A DNA stretch of 64,000 nucleotides from Halanaerobium hydrogeniformans (GCF_000166415.1 NC_014654.1:248001-312000), one strand, 5' to 3'. Positions 45,696-57,000 are shown, counted from the first letter of the stretch. The notes: generated by a model from the letters alone, not told the origin. Translations and numbers: made by a program.

Positions 45696-47522
45696 ATGAA
45701 TAAAAATCAGGAGAATACAGTATTGAGAATTATTAGTTATGCATTCAACCATCAGAAAAAACTATTCATTACTGCAGCAGCAGTTATTATTTCGACTTTG
45801 CTGGGTTTAGTACCTCCACTTTTTATCAGACAGGGGATAGATGAATACATAGCTCAGGGAGAATTAACTAAACTTTTTATTGCTGCAGCACTGATGGTTT
45901 TTGTGATCTTAATTAAAGGAATTTTTGATTTCATCAAAAGTTATTTTGCAGAATACATAGCTCAAAATATTATTCATGATCTCAGGGTCGAATTATATCA
46001 GCACTTAAACAGTCTTTCTTTTTCTTTTTTTGATAGTTCTGAAACAGGTGATCTGATGTCCAGGCTGACAGCAGATGCAGATACTTTAAGGAAGTTTATA
46101 AACCGGGGCAGTACATTTATTACCGCCAATCTTTTGACTATAGCAGCCATTTTTTTTATCAGTTATTCCTGGGATTACAGGCTTGGTTTAATTTATCTCT
46201 TAATGCTGCCTTTAATGATTTTAGGAATAACCGTTTATGCCAGAAGGGTAAGACCGATGTTTAAAATAGTACGCAAAAGTTTTGGCAGACTGACCGGTAT
46301 GATCAGAGAAAGTTTTATCGGGATCGAGGTAATCAAACTTTTTGGTAGAGAAGATTATGAATTTGAAAAATTTAAAAAGGAAAATCAAAAATATCTTAAT
46401 ATCAATCTTGAAGCAGCAAAGGTTTCTGCTTTCTGGATGCCCTATGTTAATTTCTTTATGGGGCTTGGTACAGCAGCAGTAATCTGGTATGGAGGTAGGC
46501 TGGTAATTACCGATCAGATATCTCTGGGTATTTTAGCAGCTTTTATCAGCTATATTTCTATGCTCTTGCGTCCGGTTAGACAGACCGGGATGTTAATAAG
46601 TTTTGGCAGTCAGGCTTCAGCGGCAGCAGAAAGAATATTCGAGGTTTTAGATCGTGAATCTGATGTTAAAGAAGCTGAAAAACCACTGGAATTAGATAAG
46701 ATTAATGGTGAGGTAGAATATAAAGATCTGAGCTTTTCCTACCAAAAGGGAAAAGAAGTCTTAAAAAATATTAATTTGAAGGTTAAAGCCAAGGAGACGA
46801 TCGCTGTAGTTGGTCCTACAGGAGCCGGGAAAACAACCCTGCTCCATCTTTTACCTCGGTTTTATGATCCAGATCAGGGGCAATTATTAATCGATGGTCA
46901 TGATATCAGAGAGCTTAAGCTTGACTCACTGAGGCGGGAGATCGGAATAGTGATGCAGAAGAGCTTCTTATTTGCTGCTTCAATCAGAGAAAATATTTCT
47001 TATGGTAGACCTGAAGCCAGTTTTGATGAGATCAAAAAGGCTGCTCAGGTGGCCCAGATTGATGATTTTATAGAGTCACTGCCTTTAGGATATGAAACTC
47101 CGGTTGGAGAAAGAGGTGTCAGCCTCTCCGGTGGTCAGAAGCAGCGGCTTGCTATTGCCCGGGTATTATTGACTAAGCCTTCACTGTTGATTTTGGATGA
47201 GCCAACTTCCAGCATCGATGCTGCTACAGAAGAAAAACTTAATCAAGCCCTAGATAAGGTTTTAGAAGACAGAACAAGCTTTATCATCGCCCACAGGCTC
47301 TGGACGGTAAGAATGGCAGATAAGATTATTGTAATTAAAGATGGGGAAATAATAGAGTCAGGTAGTTATCAGGAGCTGAAGTCTCAGGATTCCTACTTTA
47401 ATAAATTAGAAAGCAGCTTAAGAAGTGATTCAGCTAATGAGGACAATAATGATTTGAAAAATATTGAAAAAAGCCAAAAAAGTGGACAAGGAAAAGAAGG
47501 TAAGGGAGGTGGTTTAAAATGA
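45696..47522 (+). CDS. ABC exporter subunit 1 (MsbA/LmrA type)
   Basis: 608 residues, ATG behind TTGGGGTGAG. Six membrane helices in the first 320 residues, then the ATPase: Walker A GPTGAGKTT near 373, Q-loop VMQKSFLF, signature LSGGQKQR near 477, Walker B SLLILDEPTSS, H-loop IIAHR. All catalytic residues including the Walker B Glu are present. The C-terminus ends in a Lys/Gly-rich tail. It overlaps the next gene by four bases (ATGA), so the two are translated together and most likely form a heterodimeric exporter of drugs, lipids or peptides. The degenerate site seen in one subunit of many heterodimers is not evident here. Confidence 0.92.
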   Translation: MNKNQENTVLRIISYAFNHQKKLFITAAAVIISTLLGLVPPLFIRQGIDEYIAQGELTKLFIAAALMVFVILIKGIFDFIKSYFAEYIAQNIIHDLRVELYQHLNSLSFSFFDSSETGDLMSRLTADADTLRKFINRGSTFITANLLTIAAIFFISYSWDYRLGLIYLLMLPLMILGITVYARRVRPMFKIVRKSFGRLTGMIRESFIGIEVIKLFGREDYEFEKFKKENQKYLNINLEAAKVSAFWMPYVNFFMGLGTAAVIWYGGRLVITDQISLGILAAFISYISMLLRPVRQTGMLISFGSQASAAAERIFEVLDRESDVKEAEKPLELDKINGEVEYKDLSFSYQKGKEVLKNINLKVKAKETIAVVGPTGAGKTTLLHLLPRFYDPDQGQLLIDGHDIRELKLDSLRREIGIVMQKSFLFAASIRENISYGRPEASFDEIKKAAQVAQIDDFIESLPLGYETPVGERGVSLSGGQKQRLAIARVLLTKPSLLILDEPTSSIDAATEEKLNQALDKVLEDRTSFIIAHRLWTVRMADKIIVIKDGEIIESGSYQELKSQDSYFNKLESSLRSDSANEDNNDLKNIEKSQKSGQGKEGKGGGLK

Positions 47523-49339
47523 GAGGTGGATTTGGGAGAAGAATGACTTCTGAAGGTGAAAAAGAATTTTCGCTGCAGGAATTGGATAAACAAACGATTA
47601 AATTCTTTTTTTCCTATTTAAAAGCATATAAGCTAAAAATTATCTTTGCAGTACTGGCAATGCTGATGGTTAGTCTGGCCTCTCTAGCCGCTCCTTATTT
47701 ATCAAAAGTAGCAGTAGATGACTATATCGCACAGGGAGATTTGGGAGGTTTAAATTTAATTGCGCTTTTGATCGTTTTATCTTATCTTGTCTACTGGCTT
47801 TTTTCCTATCATCAGACATATTTAGCGAGTTATATCGGTCAGCATGTTATAGCTGAGATCAGAGAAGATCTCTATCAGCATCTTCAGGATCTTTCGATGC
47901 GTTTTTACACAAAAGAAAGTACAGGTAATGTCATGTCTACTGTAACCCATGATGTAAATGAACTGACTGACCTTTTATCTACAGGCTTTATTCATCTGCT
48001 CAATGACTTCTTTACGATCAGTGGGATTGTAATCGTGATGCTTTATTTAGATTACAGGCTGGCTCTACTTAGCTTTATAGTTATTCCCTTTGTACTATTT
48101 TCTGTTAGATTTCTCGGGAAGAGAATGCGCAGCGCTTATAGTGATGTCAGACAGAAACTGGCAGAGTTGAATGCCGATGTAGAAGAAAATTTATCCGGGA
48201 TCAGGTTGATCCAGGCACTAAATAGGGAAGCTAAAAATGAAGGTGATTTTAAAAATTTAAGCTGGAAAAATTTCAAGGCCAATCTGGCAGCAGCATCCTA
48301 TTTTGCCCTGCTTTTTCCTTTGATGGAATTGGCAAAGGTTTTAGGGGAGGCTATCGTTCTTGCAGCAGGTGGGGCAGCAGTGATCAGCGGCAGAATATCT
48401 TTAGGTATTATAATTGCCTTTATGGCTTATGTGCGGAGATTTTTTGCTCCTTTAGCTGATTTAAGCCAGGTCTATAATACATATCAGTCGGCTGGGGCAG
48501 CTCTCGATCGAATTAACGGTTATCTTAAAGTCGATGATAAATTACAGAAAGCAGAGCAGGGAGAATTCGCAACAGCAGCTGGAGAAAAAATTAAAGCTGA
48601 ATTTAAACCTGAGATTAAATTCAAAGCTATTAGTTTTGCCTATGAAAAGCAGAAGGTAATCGATAATTTAAATCTCGAAATAAAAGCTGGGGAAGTTTTT
48701 GCTCTGGTAGGTGAAACAGGGGCCGGCAAATCCACCCTGGCCAAGTTATTAGCCCGCCTTTATGATGTTGATCAAGGTGAACTACTGCTTTCTGGAATCA
48801 ATATCAAAGATATTCCACTTGCCGTTCTTCGCAAAAAAATTGCGGTTGTTCCGCAGAACGTATTCTTATTTGATACTACGATTTTAGAAAATATTCGTTA
48901 TGCTGCTCCAGAAGCAACCCAAGCAGAGGTGGAGGCAATTTGCAGGAAAATAAATGCCGATCATTTTATTCAAAAGATGCCTGAAGGGTATCAGACAGAG
49001 GTTGGTGAAAATGGTGTTAAACTATCAGGTGGCCAGAAACAGCTGCTTTCTTTTGCCAGAGCAATGCTGGTTGACCCGGAAATATTGATTTTAGATGAAG
49101 CCACTTCAAGTGTTGATCTTTACACAGAAAAGCTGATCCAGGAGGCTATGGATGAACTTCTGGCAGGAAGAACGGTTTTAATAATTGCCCATCGTTTTGC
49201 AACCCTAAAGAAGGCAAAAAGAATCGGGGTTCTTAAAGCAGGGAAACTGCTTGCTGTGGGAGAACATGAAAACCTTGTGAAAGAAAATGAGATATATATA
49301 GAGCTGGTAGATAAGCAGTTGCTCAAAAATGGTCAGTAG
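47519..49339 (+). CDS. ABC exporter subunit 2 (MsbA/LmrA type)
   Basis: 606 residues, ATG overlapping the stop of subunit 1, with GGGAGGT just upstream. Six membrane helices (residues 30-340) are followed by the ATPase: Walker A GETGAGKST near 398, VVPQNVFLF, signature LSGGQKQL near 502, Walker B EILILDEATSS, H-loop IIAHR. The signature ends in Leu where subunit 1 has Arg. The ATPase site looks complete. Together with subunit 1 it should form a full exporter in the cytoplasmic membrane. An ArsR-type regulator gene follows 57 bases later and may control the operon. Confidence 0.92.
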   Translation: MRGGFGRRMTSEGEKEFSLQELDKQTIKFFFSYLKAYKLKIIFAVLAMLMVSLASLAAPYLSKVAVDDYIAQGDLGGLNLIALLIVLSYLVYWLFSYHQTYLASYIGQHVIAEIREDLYQHLQDLSMRFYTKESTGNVMSTVTHDVNELTDLLSTGFIHLLNDFFTISGIVIVMLYLDYRLALLSFIVIPFVLFSVRFLGKRMRSAYSDVRQKLAELNADVEENLSGIRLIQALNREAKNEGDFKNLSWKNFKANLAAASYFALLFPLMELAKVLGEAIVLAAGGAAVISGRISLGIIIAFMAYVRRFFAPLADLSQVYNTYQSAGAALDRINGYLKVDDKLQKAEQGEFATAAGEKIKAEFKPEIKFKAISFAYEKQKVIDNLNLEIKAGEVFALVGETGAGKSTLAKLLARLYDVDQGELLLSGINIKDIPLAVLRKKIAVVPQNVFLFDTTILENIRYAAPEATQAEVEAICRKINADHFIQKMPEGYQTEVGENGVKLSGGQKQLLSFARAMLVDPEILILDEATSSVDLYTEKLIQEAMDELLAGRTVLIIAHRFATLKKAKRIGVLKAGKLLAVGEHENLVKENEIYIELVDKQLLKNGQ

Positions 49340-49396
49340 AATATGACAATCTGCTTGGAGTAAATAACATATGAAACTAGGAAAGAGGTGTTAATT

Positions 49397-49672
49397 TTGG
49401 CGAAAATAATTGAGCTACTTAAAGCTTTAGGAGATAAGAGACGGCTGGAAATCATAGAATTGCTTTTGCAGAAAAGGTTCTGTGTCAGGGCCCTGGCAAA
49501 AAGATTGGATATATCGGAATCAGCAGTCTCTCAGCAGCTAAAAATTTTAAGAGAAACTGGTCTTGTCCTTGGTGAAAAAAAGGGTTATTTTGTTCATTAT
49601 ACTGTCCAAAAAGAGCGTTTAAAAGAAGCAGCTCAGTATTTATATGAACTGAGCCAAAAAAACAGTAGATAA
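49397..49672 (+). CDS. ArsR/SmtB-type winged-helix regulator
   Basis: 91 residues from the TTG at 49397, with GAAAGAGGTG 6 bases upstream; a GTG at 49388 overlaps that site. Winged helix: KALGDKRRLEIIELLL, recognition helix SESAVSQQLKILRETGLV, wing GEKKGYFVHYTV. The metal-binding ELCVCD motif of classical ArsR is reduced to RFCVRAL with one Cys, so a metal effector is not obvious. It may sense the compound pumped by the ABC exporter encoded just ahead, or regulate that operon by another signal. Confidence 0.85.
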   Translation: MAKIIELLKALGDKRRLEIIELLLQKRFCVRALAKRLDISESAVSQQLKILRETGLVLGEKKGYFVHYTVQKERLKEAAQYLYELSQKNSR

Positions 49673-49856
49673 AGAGAATTAATATATAAATTATCTTTGA
49701 TATACTAATGAGTTTGACTAACTCAAATTCTTTTACTCAACAAAGATTAGCTAGATATTTCCAAACGAATTTATTGTACAATAATCACTATTAAGTAAAT
49801 AATCTTAATAATATTTGAATTGTATAATTAAATGCACGCGGTGATTAGATAAAAAA

Positions 49857-51022
49857 ATAGACACATACCTGTACCTTTTGTATAATGTTAATAGCGACAA
49901 AAACATTAGGAGGTACAGAATATGTGTCAAAGTAATTGTAACACAAAACGAAGCAAAGGAAAACACCTGAATTTTGATGATCGCAAATTAATTAAACATT
50001 TATATAATGTCCAAGAAAAAAATTATACTGAAATAGGCGAAGAATTAAACTGCCATAGAACAACAATCAGTCGAGAAATAAAAAAAGGTGAGGTAGAACT
50101 TGATAATGGTGATGGAACAACCAGAAAAGAATATGTACCAGAGATAGCACAGAAAGTATATGAATTTAATAATTCGAATAAAGGCCCTGATTTAAAAATC
50201 GATAAAAATAAAGAGTTAGCAGAATTTATAGAAGAAAAAATCAAGGAATTAAGATCTCCTGCAGCAGTGGCAAAAGACATTGAAGAATCAGATAAATTTG
50301 AAATTCAATTACACTGGAAAACAATCTATAATTACATAGATAAAGGTGTTTTGAATATAGACAGAAGCGATCTCCCACATGGTAATTATAAAACTGGGAA
50401 AGACAGACCAAAAGAAAGTGAAAGCACTACGAGGCGTAAGGAAGGTCGTACAATTAGAGATAGGCCTGAAGGAGCTGATACCAGGGAGGAATTTGGGCAT
50501 TGGGAGATGGACTTAGTAGAAGGGTTAAAACAAAAAGATGAACCTGCCTTACTAGTGCTGACAGAAAGACAAACTAGGCAGGAAATCATAGAAAAAATAC
50601 CAAACAAAAAAGCAAAGTCAGTGGTAAAAGGACTTGATCGTATAGAAAGACGATTTGGGGTTGTTAATTTTAGGGAAACATTTAAATCGATTACTACAGA
50701 CAACGGTTCAGAATTTGCAGATTATGAAGGTATAGAACAATCATATACAGGTAGCAGTATACCTAGAACTAGTTTGTATTATTGTGATGCATACTGTAGC
50801 TGGCAAAGGGGATCAAATGAAGTAGCTAATAAGTTTATCAGAAGATTTTTACCTAAAGGCACAAGTTTTAAAGGTATTAAGAGAAAACTGATAAAAAAGA
50901 TTCAGGATTTTATAAATACTTATCCTAGAAAAATGTTTAACTATGAAAACTCAGATAAATTATTTAAAGAGAAATTAAGCTTTAGTGTCTAGAAGTAATG
51001 AAGGTACAGGTGATTTTAAGAA
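49857..51022 (+). mobile_element. IS30-family element
   Basis: Inverted repeat ACCTGTACCTT (49868-49878) and AAGGTACAGGT (51002-51012) flank one transposase gene. The bases outside these, AATGCACGC on the left (49830-49840 area) and GCGTGCATT on the right (near 51036), are inverted copies of each other, so the element may have entered a palindromic site, a preference known for IS30 relatives. No clean target duplication identified. Confidence 0.8.
49922..50992 (+). CDS. IS30-family transposase
   Basis: 356 residues, ATG behind TTAGGAGGT. N-terminal helix-turn-helix (HLNFDDRKLIKHLYN; CHRTTISREIKKG), then the DDE core: D in GHWEMDLVEG, D in TTDNGSEFADY, E in GSNEVANKFIRRFLPKG. Length and motifs are complete, so the element is probably functional. 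It lies 250 bases after the ArsR gene and just ahead of the riboswitch-controlled surface operon, without disrupting either. Confidence 0.93.
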   Translation: MCQSNCNTKRSKGKHLNFDDRKLIKHLYNVQEKNYTEIGEELNCHRTTISREIKKGEVELDNGDGTTRKEYVPEIAQKVYEFNNSNKGPDLKIDKNKELAEFIEEKIKELRSPAAVAKDIEESDKFEIQLHWKTIYNYIDKGVLNIDRSDLPHGNYKTGKDRPKESESTTRRKEGRTIRDRPEGADTREEFGHWEMDLVEGLKQKDEPALLVLTERQTRQEIIEKIPNKKAKSVVKGLDRIERRFGVVNFRETFKSITTDNGSEFADYEGIEQSYTGSSIPRTSLYYCDAYCSWQRGSNEVANKFIRRFLPKGTSFKGIKRKLIKKIQDFINTYPRKMFNYENSDKLFKEKLSFSV

Positions 51023-51084
51023 AGATTAAAAAAGCGTGCATTGCATGTTGCAATTCACCTAATCTTAATAATAATAATTATTTT

Positions 51085-51113
51085 TTGCAATCTGATTATT
51101 TTTTATGTATAAT
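51085..51113 (+). promoter_or_regulatory. Promoter ahead of the cyclic-di-GMP riboswitch
   Basis: TTGCAA at 51085-51090 and TATAAT at 51108-51113, spacer 17. The riboswitch begins about 28 bases after the -10 box, the normal distance for a leader RNA. Confidence 0.7.
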
Positions 51114-51140
51114 TAACTAATAATAAAATAAAAAAATAAA

Positions 51141-51214
51141 AGGCAATTCAATCGAAAGGTTGTTACGCAAAAGTCTGAATCTACGGGGGTACCCTATGAT
51201 TGTCAGCTTGCCTC
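51141..51214 (+). promoter_or_regulatory. Cyclic-di-GMP-I riboswitch (GEMM)
   Basis: Closing stem AGGCAA (51141-51146) with TTGCCT (51208-51213). Inside: the CGAAAGG tetraloop region, the conserved TACGCAAAAGTC segment, a second stem GGGTACCC region, and TGTCAGCTTGCC at the 3' side. These match the GEMM plan: GAAA tetraloop docking into the receptor, ACGCAAAG ligand strand, and the GTCAGC return strand. It binds cyclic-di-GMP. A terminator follows 13 bases later, so control is most likely by transcription termination, acting on the surface-protein operon downstream. Confidence 0.85.
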
Positions 51215-51226
51215 AGGCTATAAACT

Positions 51227-51254
51227 GTCAAAGTGATTTCACTTTGGCTTTTTT
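51227..51254 (+). terminator. Riboswitch expression-platform terminator
   Basis: TCAAAGTGA (51228-51236) pairs with TCACTTTGG (51239-51247, last pair a mismatch or wobble) and is followed by CTTTTTT. It lies between the riboswitch and the start codon at 51298, so it must be read through for expression. Confidence 0.8.
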
Positions 51255-51297
51255 GATGTCTATATAATTTTTTAACAAGGGGACAGGAGATGAAATT

Positions 51298-53958
51298 ATG
51301 AAAACAAAAAAAATATTATCAAGCATTATAATAACTTTTCTATTTTTATTATTCTTTTCAATGTTGATTAGTGCAACAGAAACTAACAACAATGATTTTT
51401 ATAAGGGAGAATTCTTTGTTGGTTTTGCAGAATTATATTTTGGAGAAAATAACTTATCTGGAGATATTGAACTCATTGAAGATAGTGATCGATTTCAGGA
51501 AAAAGTTGATATGGGGAGAATTAATTTTTATCTTCGCGGCAAAATTAGAGGTAAATACTTAATTACTGCCTGGCTTGATACAGAAGAACAAAGTTTAGGT
51601 GAAATTTTTAAGAATTTGGGTGATCGTAAAGTTAACACTCCTTTTGAAAAAATAGATGCAGAAAAATATTACCCTGTTTACGGTGATGATTCTTCTGTGG
51701 TTTCCGAGATTGATACAGCAGGTAAATTATATTTAAAATTAGAATCTGAAGAATTAAATGCTATATGGGGTAACTATAATTTAACTTATAACAACAATGA
51801 ATTAATAAATCTTAGAAAAAATATTTATGGTGCAAATATAAATTATCAAAATGATCTAGCTATTAATACACACTGGTATCAACCTTTTTCAACTCAGACT
51901 AGAGATGAGTTGGAGTTAACAGGGGGTATATTATATTATTTGAGGCAGGATGATTTAATAGCAGGTAGTGAAAATATTAAATTAGAGCTGAGAGATTCCA
52001 GTACAGATAGGGTTTTAGAAAGCATAAATTTAGTTGCTGGCAGAGATTATGAAATTAATTACCTGCAGGGAAGAATTATTTTAAAAAGAAATATAAAAAC
52101 TTTAAGAGATAATGGTTTAATAAAAGATAAAGATGGAGAAAACAAATATTTTATGATAGTAGATTATCAATATGATTATGATAGTAGTGATAACCAGCAG
52201 AACAATTATGGTTTAGAAACAGAATATAATATTACAGATAATTTATCATTAGGTGCTAATTATCTGGAAGAAAGTAATGATGAAATAAACGAATACAGTC
52301 TTTGGGGATTAAATTTAATTTATCGAACTCCTGAAGGCACTTTATTTAGAGTTGATTATGCAGAATCTGAAAATGCAATCACCGATAAATATTTTTCTGA
52401 TGATGGTGGGATAAGTTATCAAAAGATAAATCTTAATGATGATGAAAAAGCACAAGCCTGGAATATTGAATTTAATAAAATGCTGGCCGAGGAACGAGAC
52501 CTAGAATTAAAAACTTTTTATTCTAATAAAGAATCAGGCTTTAACAGCGGGAGCCAGTACTTAGAAAATGATAAAGAAAATTATGGTCTGGCTCTAATTC
52601 AAGATAAAGAGAGAAAAGAGAATCAGGTATCATATGAAAAAGATATAAGTGGAGAAAATGAAACGGATATCTATAATTTGAGATTCTGGAGACAGCAAAC
52701 TGAGCAAAGAAGCTATGAACTTGAGGTAGAAAATAAAGTTAAAACTGCAGAAGATAAAGAAGATGCAAGAACCCTAAATAGTGCCTTTGGTTTTGAGCAG
52801 CAATTTGATAGTGGGAACAGAATTTATGGTAGTCAGCAGTTTACATTATATAAAAGTGATGAAGCTGAAAGAAATAACATAACAACCTTAGGTGGAGAAA
52901 TAAAGAGAGAAAAATGGCGCTACAGTGCTGAAGGTAGTGTAGGCGACAAAGAAAAAATACTGCTTGGAGCAGGATATATGCTCAATGAAAATAGTGAAAT
53001 ATATACAAATTTAGAAAGAGAGTATAAAGATCAGACTTCAACAGAAACTACTTTTGGAGCTAAGAGTGAATTAACAGAAAAAACCACTGTAAGTGCCGAG
53101 CATAGAATATTTGATAATGAAAATAAAAATGAGACAAGTAATGTTATTGGTCTTGATTATTTAGCTTCTGATAATCTTGTTCTTGCATTTGATTACAGTC
53201 GCAGTGATGTAGAAAGAGATAATTCTGAAGATTTCAAGCGCGACATTATTGGTGGAGCTGTAAATTATACGAAAAACAACTTCAGAACATCTAACAGGAT
53301 TGAATATAGAATTGATGATAAGGTTCAAGATTTTGAACAGATTGTTTTCAAATCTAATTCAAAATGGAGATATAATGATGAATTTAATTATATCTCAGAA
53401 ATAGAATATTCAAAGGAAAAAGAAGATAGTGAAGACCGCTATTTTGAAGGTACTATAGGCATGGCTTATAGGCCGATTGAAAATAATAGATTAAATTATT
53501 TATTTAAATACACATACTTGGACCAAAAGAATTACTTAAACCAGGATTCTATTCCAGAACTGGGAGATTATGCAGCTGAGAAATCACAGATTTTTTCCTT
53601 AGATTTAATCTTTGAATTTAATCCAAAGTGGCAGCTCACAGAAAAAATAGCTTATAAAAATTCTGAAGTTAAACTTCATAGTTCTGAAGATAGCTGGGCA
53701 AGAAGCGAAACTTATCTCTGGGTTAATAAATTAGATTATACTTTAAGAGATGATTTCAATCTTTTTGTAGAATATCGGATACTGGAAAATAAATTGGCAG
53801 ATGATAGACGAGATGGTTTCTTGCTTGGAGCATATAAAGATTTTGATAACAATACTAAATTGGGAATCGGATATAATTTTACCGACTTTAATGATGATTT
53901 AACTAACTTAAGTTATGAAGCAAAAGGCTGGTTTGTCAATTTGATTAAAGCCTGGTAG
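51298..53958 (+). CDS. Large outer-membrane beta-barrel-like protein
   Basis: 886 residues, ATG behind GGGGACAGGAGATGAAATT. A signal peptide (IIITFLFLLFFSMLISAT) is followed by a globular part to about 250 and then by some 600 residues of alternating strands with repeated pattern (LELKTFYSNKESG; WRYSAEGSVGDKEKILLGAGY; LVLAFDYSRSDVERD). It ends in VNLIKAW, an aromatic last residue typical of barrel proteins inserted by BamA. I do not recognise a named family. It is the first gene behind the cyclic-di-GMP riboswitch, and a giant surface protein gene follows 51 bases on; it may anchor or export that protein. This is inference. Confidence 0.75.
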   Translation: MKTKKILSSIIITFLFLLFFSMLISATETNNNDFYKGEFFVGFAELYFGENNLSGDIELIEDSDRFQEKVDMGRINFYLRGKIRGKYLITAWLDTEEQSLGEIFKNLGDRKVNTPFEKIDAEKYYPVYGDDSSVVSEIDTAGKLYLKLESEELNAIWGNYNLTYNNNELINLRKNIYGANINYQNDLAINTHWYQPFSTQTRDELELTGGILYYLRQDDLIAGSENIKLELRDSSTDRVLESINLVAGRDYEINYLQGRIILKRNIKTLRDNGLIKDKDGENKYFMIVDYQYDYDSSDNQQNNYGLETEYNITDNLSLGANYLEESNDEINEYSLWGLNLIYRTPEGTLFRVDYAESENAITDKYFSDDGGISYQKINLNDDEKAQAWNIEFNKMLAEERDLELKTFYSNKESGFNSGSQYLENDKENYGLALIQDKERKENQVSYEKDISGENETDIYNLRFWRQQTEQRSYELEVENKVKTAEDKEDARTLNSAFGFEQQFDSGNRIYGSQQFTLYKSDEAERNNITTLGGEIKREKWRYSAEGSVGDKEKILLGAGYMLNENSEIYTNLEREYKDQTSTETTFGAKSELTEKTTVSAEHRIFDNENKNETSNVIGLDYLASDNLVLAFDYSRSDVERDNSEDFKRDIIGGAVNYTKNNFRTSNRIEYRIDDKVQDFEQIVFKSNSKWRYNDEFNYISEIEYSKEKEDSEDRYFEGTIGMAYRPIENNRLNYLFKYTYLDQKNYLNQDSIPELGDYAAEKSQIFSLDLIFEFNPKWQLTEKIAYKNSEVKLHSSEDSWARSETYLWVNKLDYTLRDDFNLFVEYRILENKLADDRRDGFLLGAYKDFDNNTKLGIGYNFTDFNDDLTNLSYEAKGWFVNLIKAW

Positions 53959-54009
53959 ATTATAAAATCCGAAGATATATAAAATGGTTTAAAGAAAGAG
54001 GGGAAAAGC

Positions 54010-57000
54010 ATGAAAATTAATAGTAAAAATATATTAACTATTTTAATAGTACTAGTTATGATATTTACTCTTAACTCAGCAGTTATGGCACAGAATGGTG
54101 GAGTAACTATTGAGCAAACTATACCAGATGAGATATATCCAAATGATGATCTAGGGCAGGAGTATGTGATATCAATAACTAATGACTCTGGAGAAGAAAT
54201 TGATAATCTAGAGGTAGTACTGGATATTGCAGATGGTTTTATTTTTGATGAAGATAAGATAAATTCAATTACAATAGAAGGAAATACAGTATCTGATTAT
54301 ACAGTATCTGAGGATACTAATAAATATACAATATCTTTTGAAGAAAATGACATTGATGATATACCACTAGCAGATGGTTCAAGTCTGGAGATTGATTATA
54401 AACTTTCTACAGCTGATGACTTAAATGATCAGGAAAAAGACCTTGAGATAACTTTTAAATATGAAGATGAAGATAATGAAAGACAAGAAGTAACAGATAC
54501 AGAAAACCTTAATGACAGAATTTTATTTGGTGAACTAGATATAGATTTATCTTTAAACCCTCAGCCTATGCATAGAGGTGGCGAATTTACAGTTACAGCA
54601 ACCATTACTAATGAAGGCGAAGGGAAGCTATTTAATACTACTCTAACACCTAATCAGAGTTCTGGTTTTAGTGAACCTTTATTTGATGATGGAGATGGAG
54701 ATAATTATAATGAAGAAAATTGGCCTGAATATTTAATACCAGAATTAGAAGCTAACGATACTTATACATTTATTAAATATACCTATACTGTTGTTGATAA
54801 AGAGAACTTTGAAACTTTAGAGCTTAAAGCTGAAAATCCTGCGACAGAGGTTTCTGATGTAACTGAATCAGCTAACTTTAGATTTAATCCACGGAAGCCA
54901 TTTATAGAGATAGATCCTCAAACTGATCCAGCAACAATTGATTTTGATACTTCAGAAGAGATTGATATTGAAATAACAAATACTAATGTAGGTGATGGTC
55001 CTGCCAGGGATTTTAAGATTAATACTAATATTCCTGCATCTTATGATGTAATTGAGCTTTCAGAGGGTTGGTCATATGCAGATGGTGTATTTACTTATGA
55101 TGCAGAAAATTTTCCTCCAGGCGAAAATGATGAAGGCTATTCTGAAACCCTATCTTTTAAGTTACAGACAGATGACCCTTTAAACCAAAGTGCTGGAACA
55201 ATAACTTTGCAGGCAGAATACACCGATGATGAAGATAATCCATTTAGTAGGCCTTTTGAGACCTTTGATTATAATGTTACAGGAATTCCGACTCTGAATA
55301 TTGAAAGCACAGCTTCTACTACAGCGGATCATGGTGATACTGATCGGATGTATTTAGGAGAAAATATATCTTATGAATATACTTTGTCTTTAACAGAAAT
55401 TGATAGATTTGCTGATGATGAAGACATTGTTGTTGAGTTAACTGAATTTGATGATGATAGATTAACTATTTCAGAAGACACACCAGACCCTGATGCTGGA
55501 ACTTTCAATAAAGATAATAAGACCTGGACTTTATCTAAAGATGATTTTTTGGATAATGGAGAAGTTCAAAATTTGTCTATCAAAATGGATTTTGAAATAA
55601 CTGAAGATATAAATAATGCTAAAAGCATTGTTACAACTACTGCTAATGCCAGTGGTAAACTAGAACTTACTGTTGACGAGGAAGATTTAATAAGTATAAA
55701 TGATACAACATCCGATTCATTTTACCTTCAAAGCAGGTATGAGGAAGTAAAATTAGGCGAACAGACTAAAGAGATAGATAATCTGCCGGATGAAGGTAGT
55801 TTTGATTACACCAGAACTGATGATAAACATAGGGTGGAGTATATTGTAAGTTATAGCTTTGAAGAGAATTCTGCTGGTACCTGGACAGGGAGCATTATAA
55901 CCGATGATATGGATAATGATCAGATTTATAATGACGATGATGGATTTATTCAATATTCAACTGATGGTGGTTCGACATGGGAGGATGTTCCAACAGTCAA
56001 TATTATTTCAACAGAAGGTGATTTACAGTTTGAGCTTGACTTTCTAGCAGATGACGATAATTTTGATGATGATGATGTCGCCGGAGAGACTGTCCATTTT
56101 AGATATAAACTTGAAGTTACTCAAGCAGGAGATATTGATTCCTGGACTACCCTTAATCTAAATGGGGTTAATGGTTCAACCGAGTTTTATCAGGTTGTCA
56201 GAGTTCCTGTAAGTGGAGCTTCTGCCAATGTTAGTGTTGAGGTTCAAAAAGATGCCAGTAGAGCTAATGATATAGATAGAGGAGAATTAGTAGATCTTGT
56301 AATTAATGTAACTAAGAATCCTTGGTTGATAGACAATTTGATAGTTGAAGTTGATCCTGGTGGTTACACTTATATTGATTACAGTGATATAAATGACTTA
56401 TATATAGAAGTAACTGGCTTTAAAGAGCATGATCCAGAAATTTCTTATGAAGATGGAATATTTACTTTTAACTTTACTGGTGCTGGAAAATTTAAAGATG
56501 AAGATCTTGGTACTATAAAACTAAATAATATCGCAAAAGATTGTTCTGATAATTTCAAAGCTAGTGCAGACATATCGTATAAACACGGGCTTCACAGAGA
56601 TGCAGTTGAAGATGACTTTAAAATAGATGAACCTATTGAAAAAACTAGCAATTCATCTGAGCCTACAATCAAAAGAAAATCAGATTTAATAATAAGAGCA
56701 GTTAATCCAGTTATTGTTGACGAGAAGCAAGTAACCTGGGAAATTAATGTTACCAATACTGACATTGGAACTGCTCGTAATGTAGAATTTATAGGAACTT
56801 TTGGAGAAGTTTTTGCTTATGAATCATCAAAAATAGAAGGAGTAGAAGCTGAACTCTCAAACTCAAATGATGAATATACATGGGATTTGGATGAAATTGA
56901 ATCTGGTACAACTAAGACAATTGAAATAACAGCAGACATAACTGATGCAGATAGTAGGGATGATTTTCTTGAAGAAGCCTTTGATTCCACAGTCAAATGG

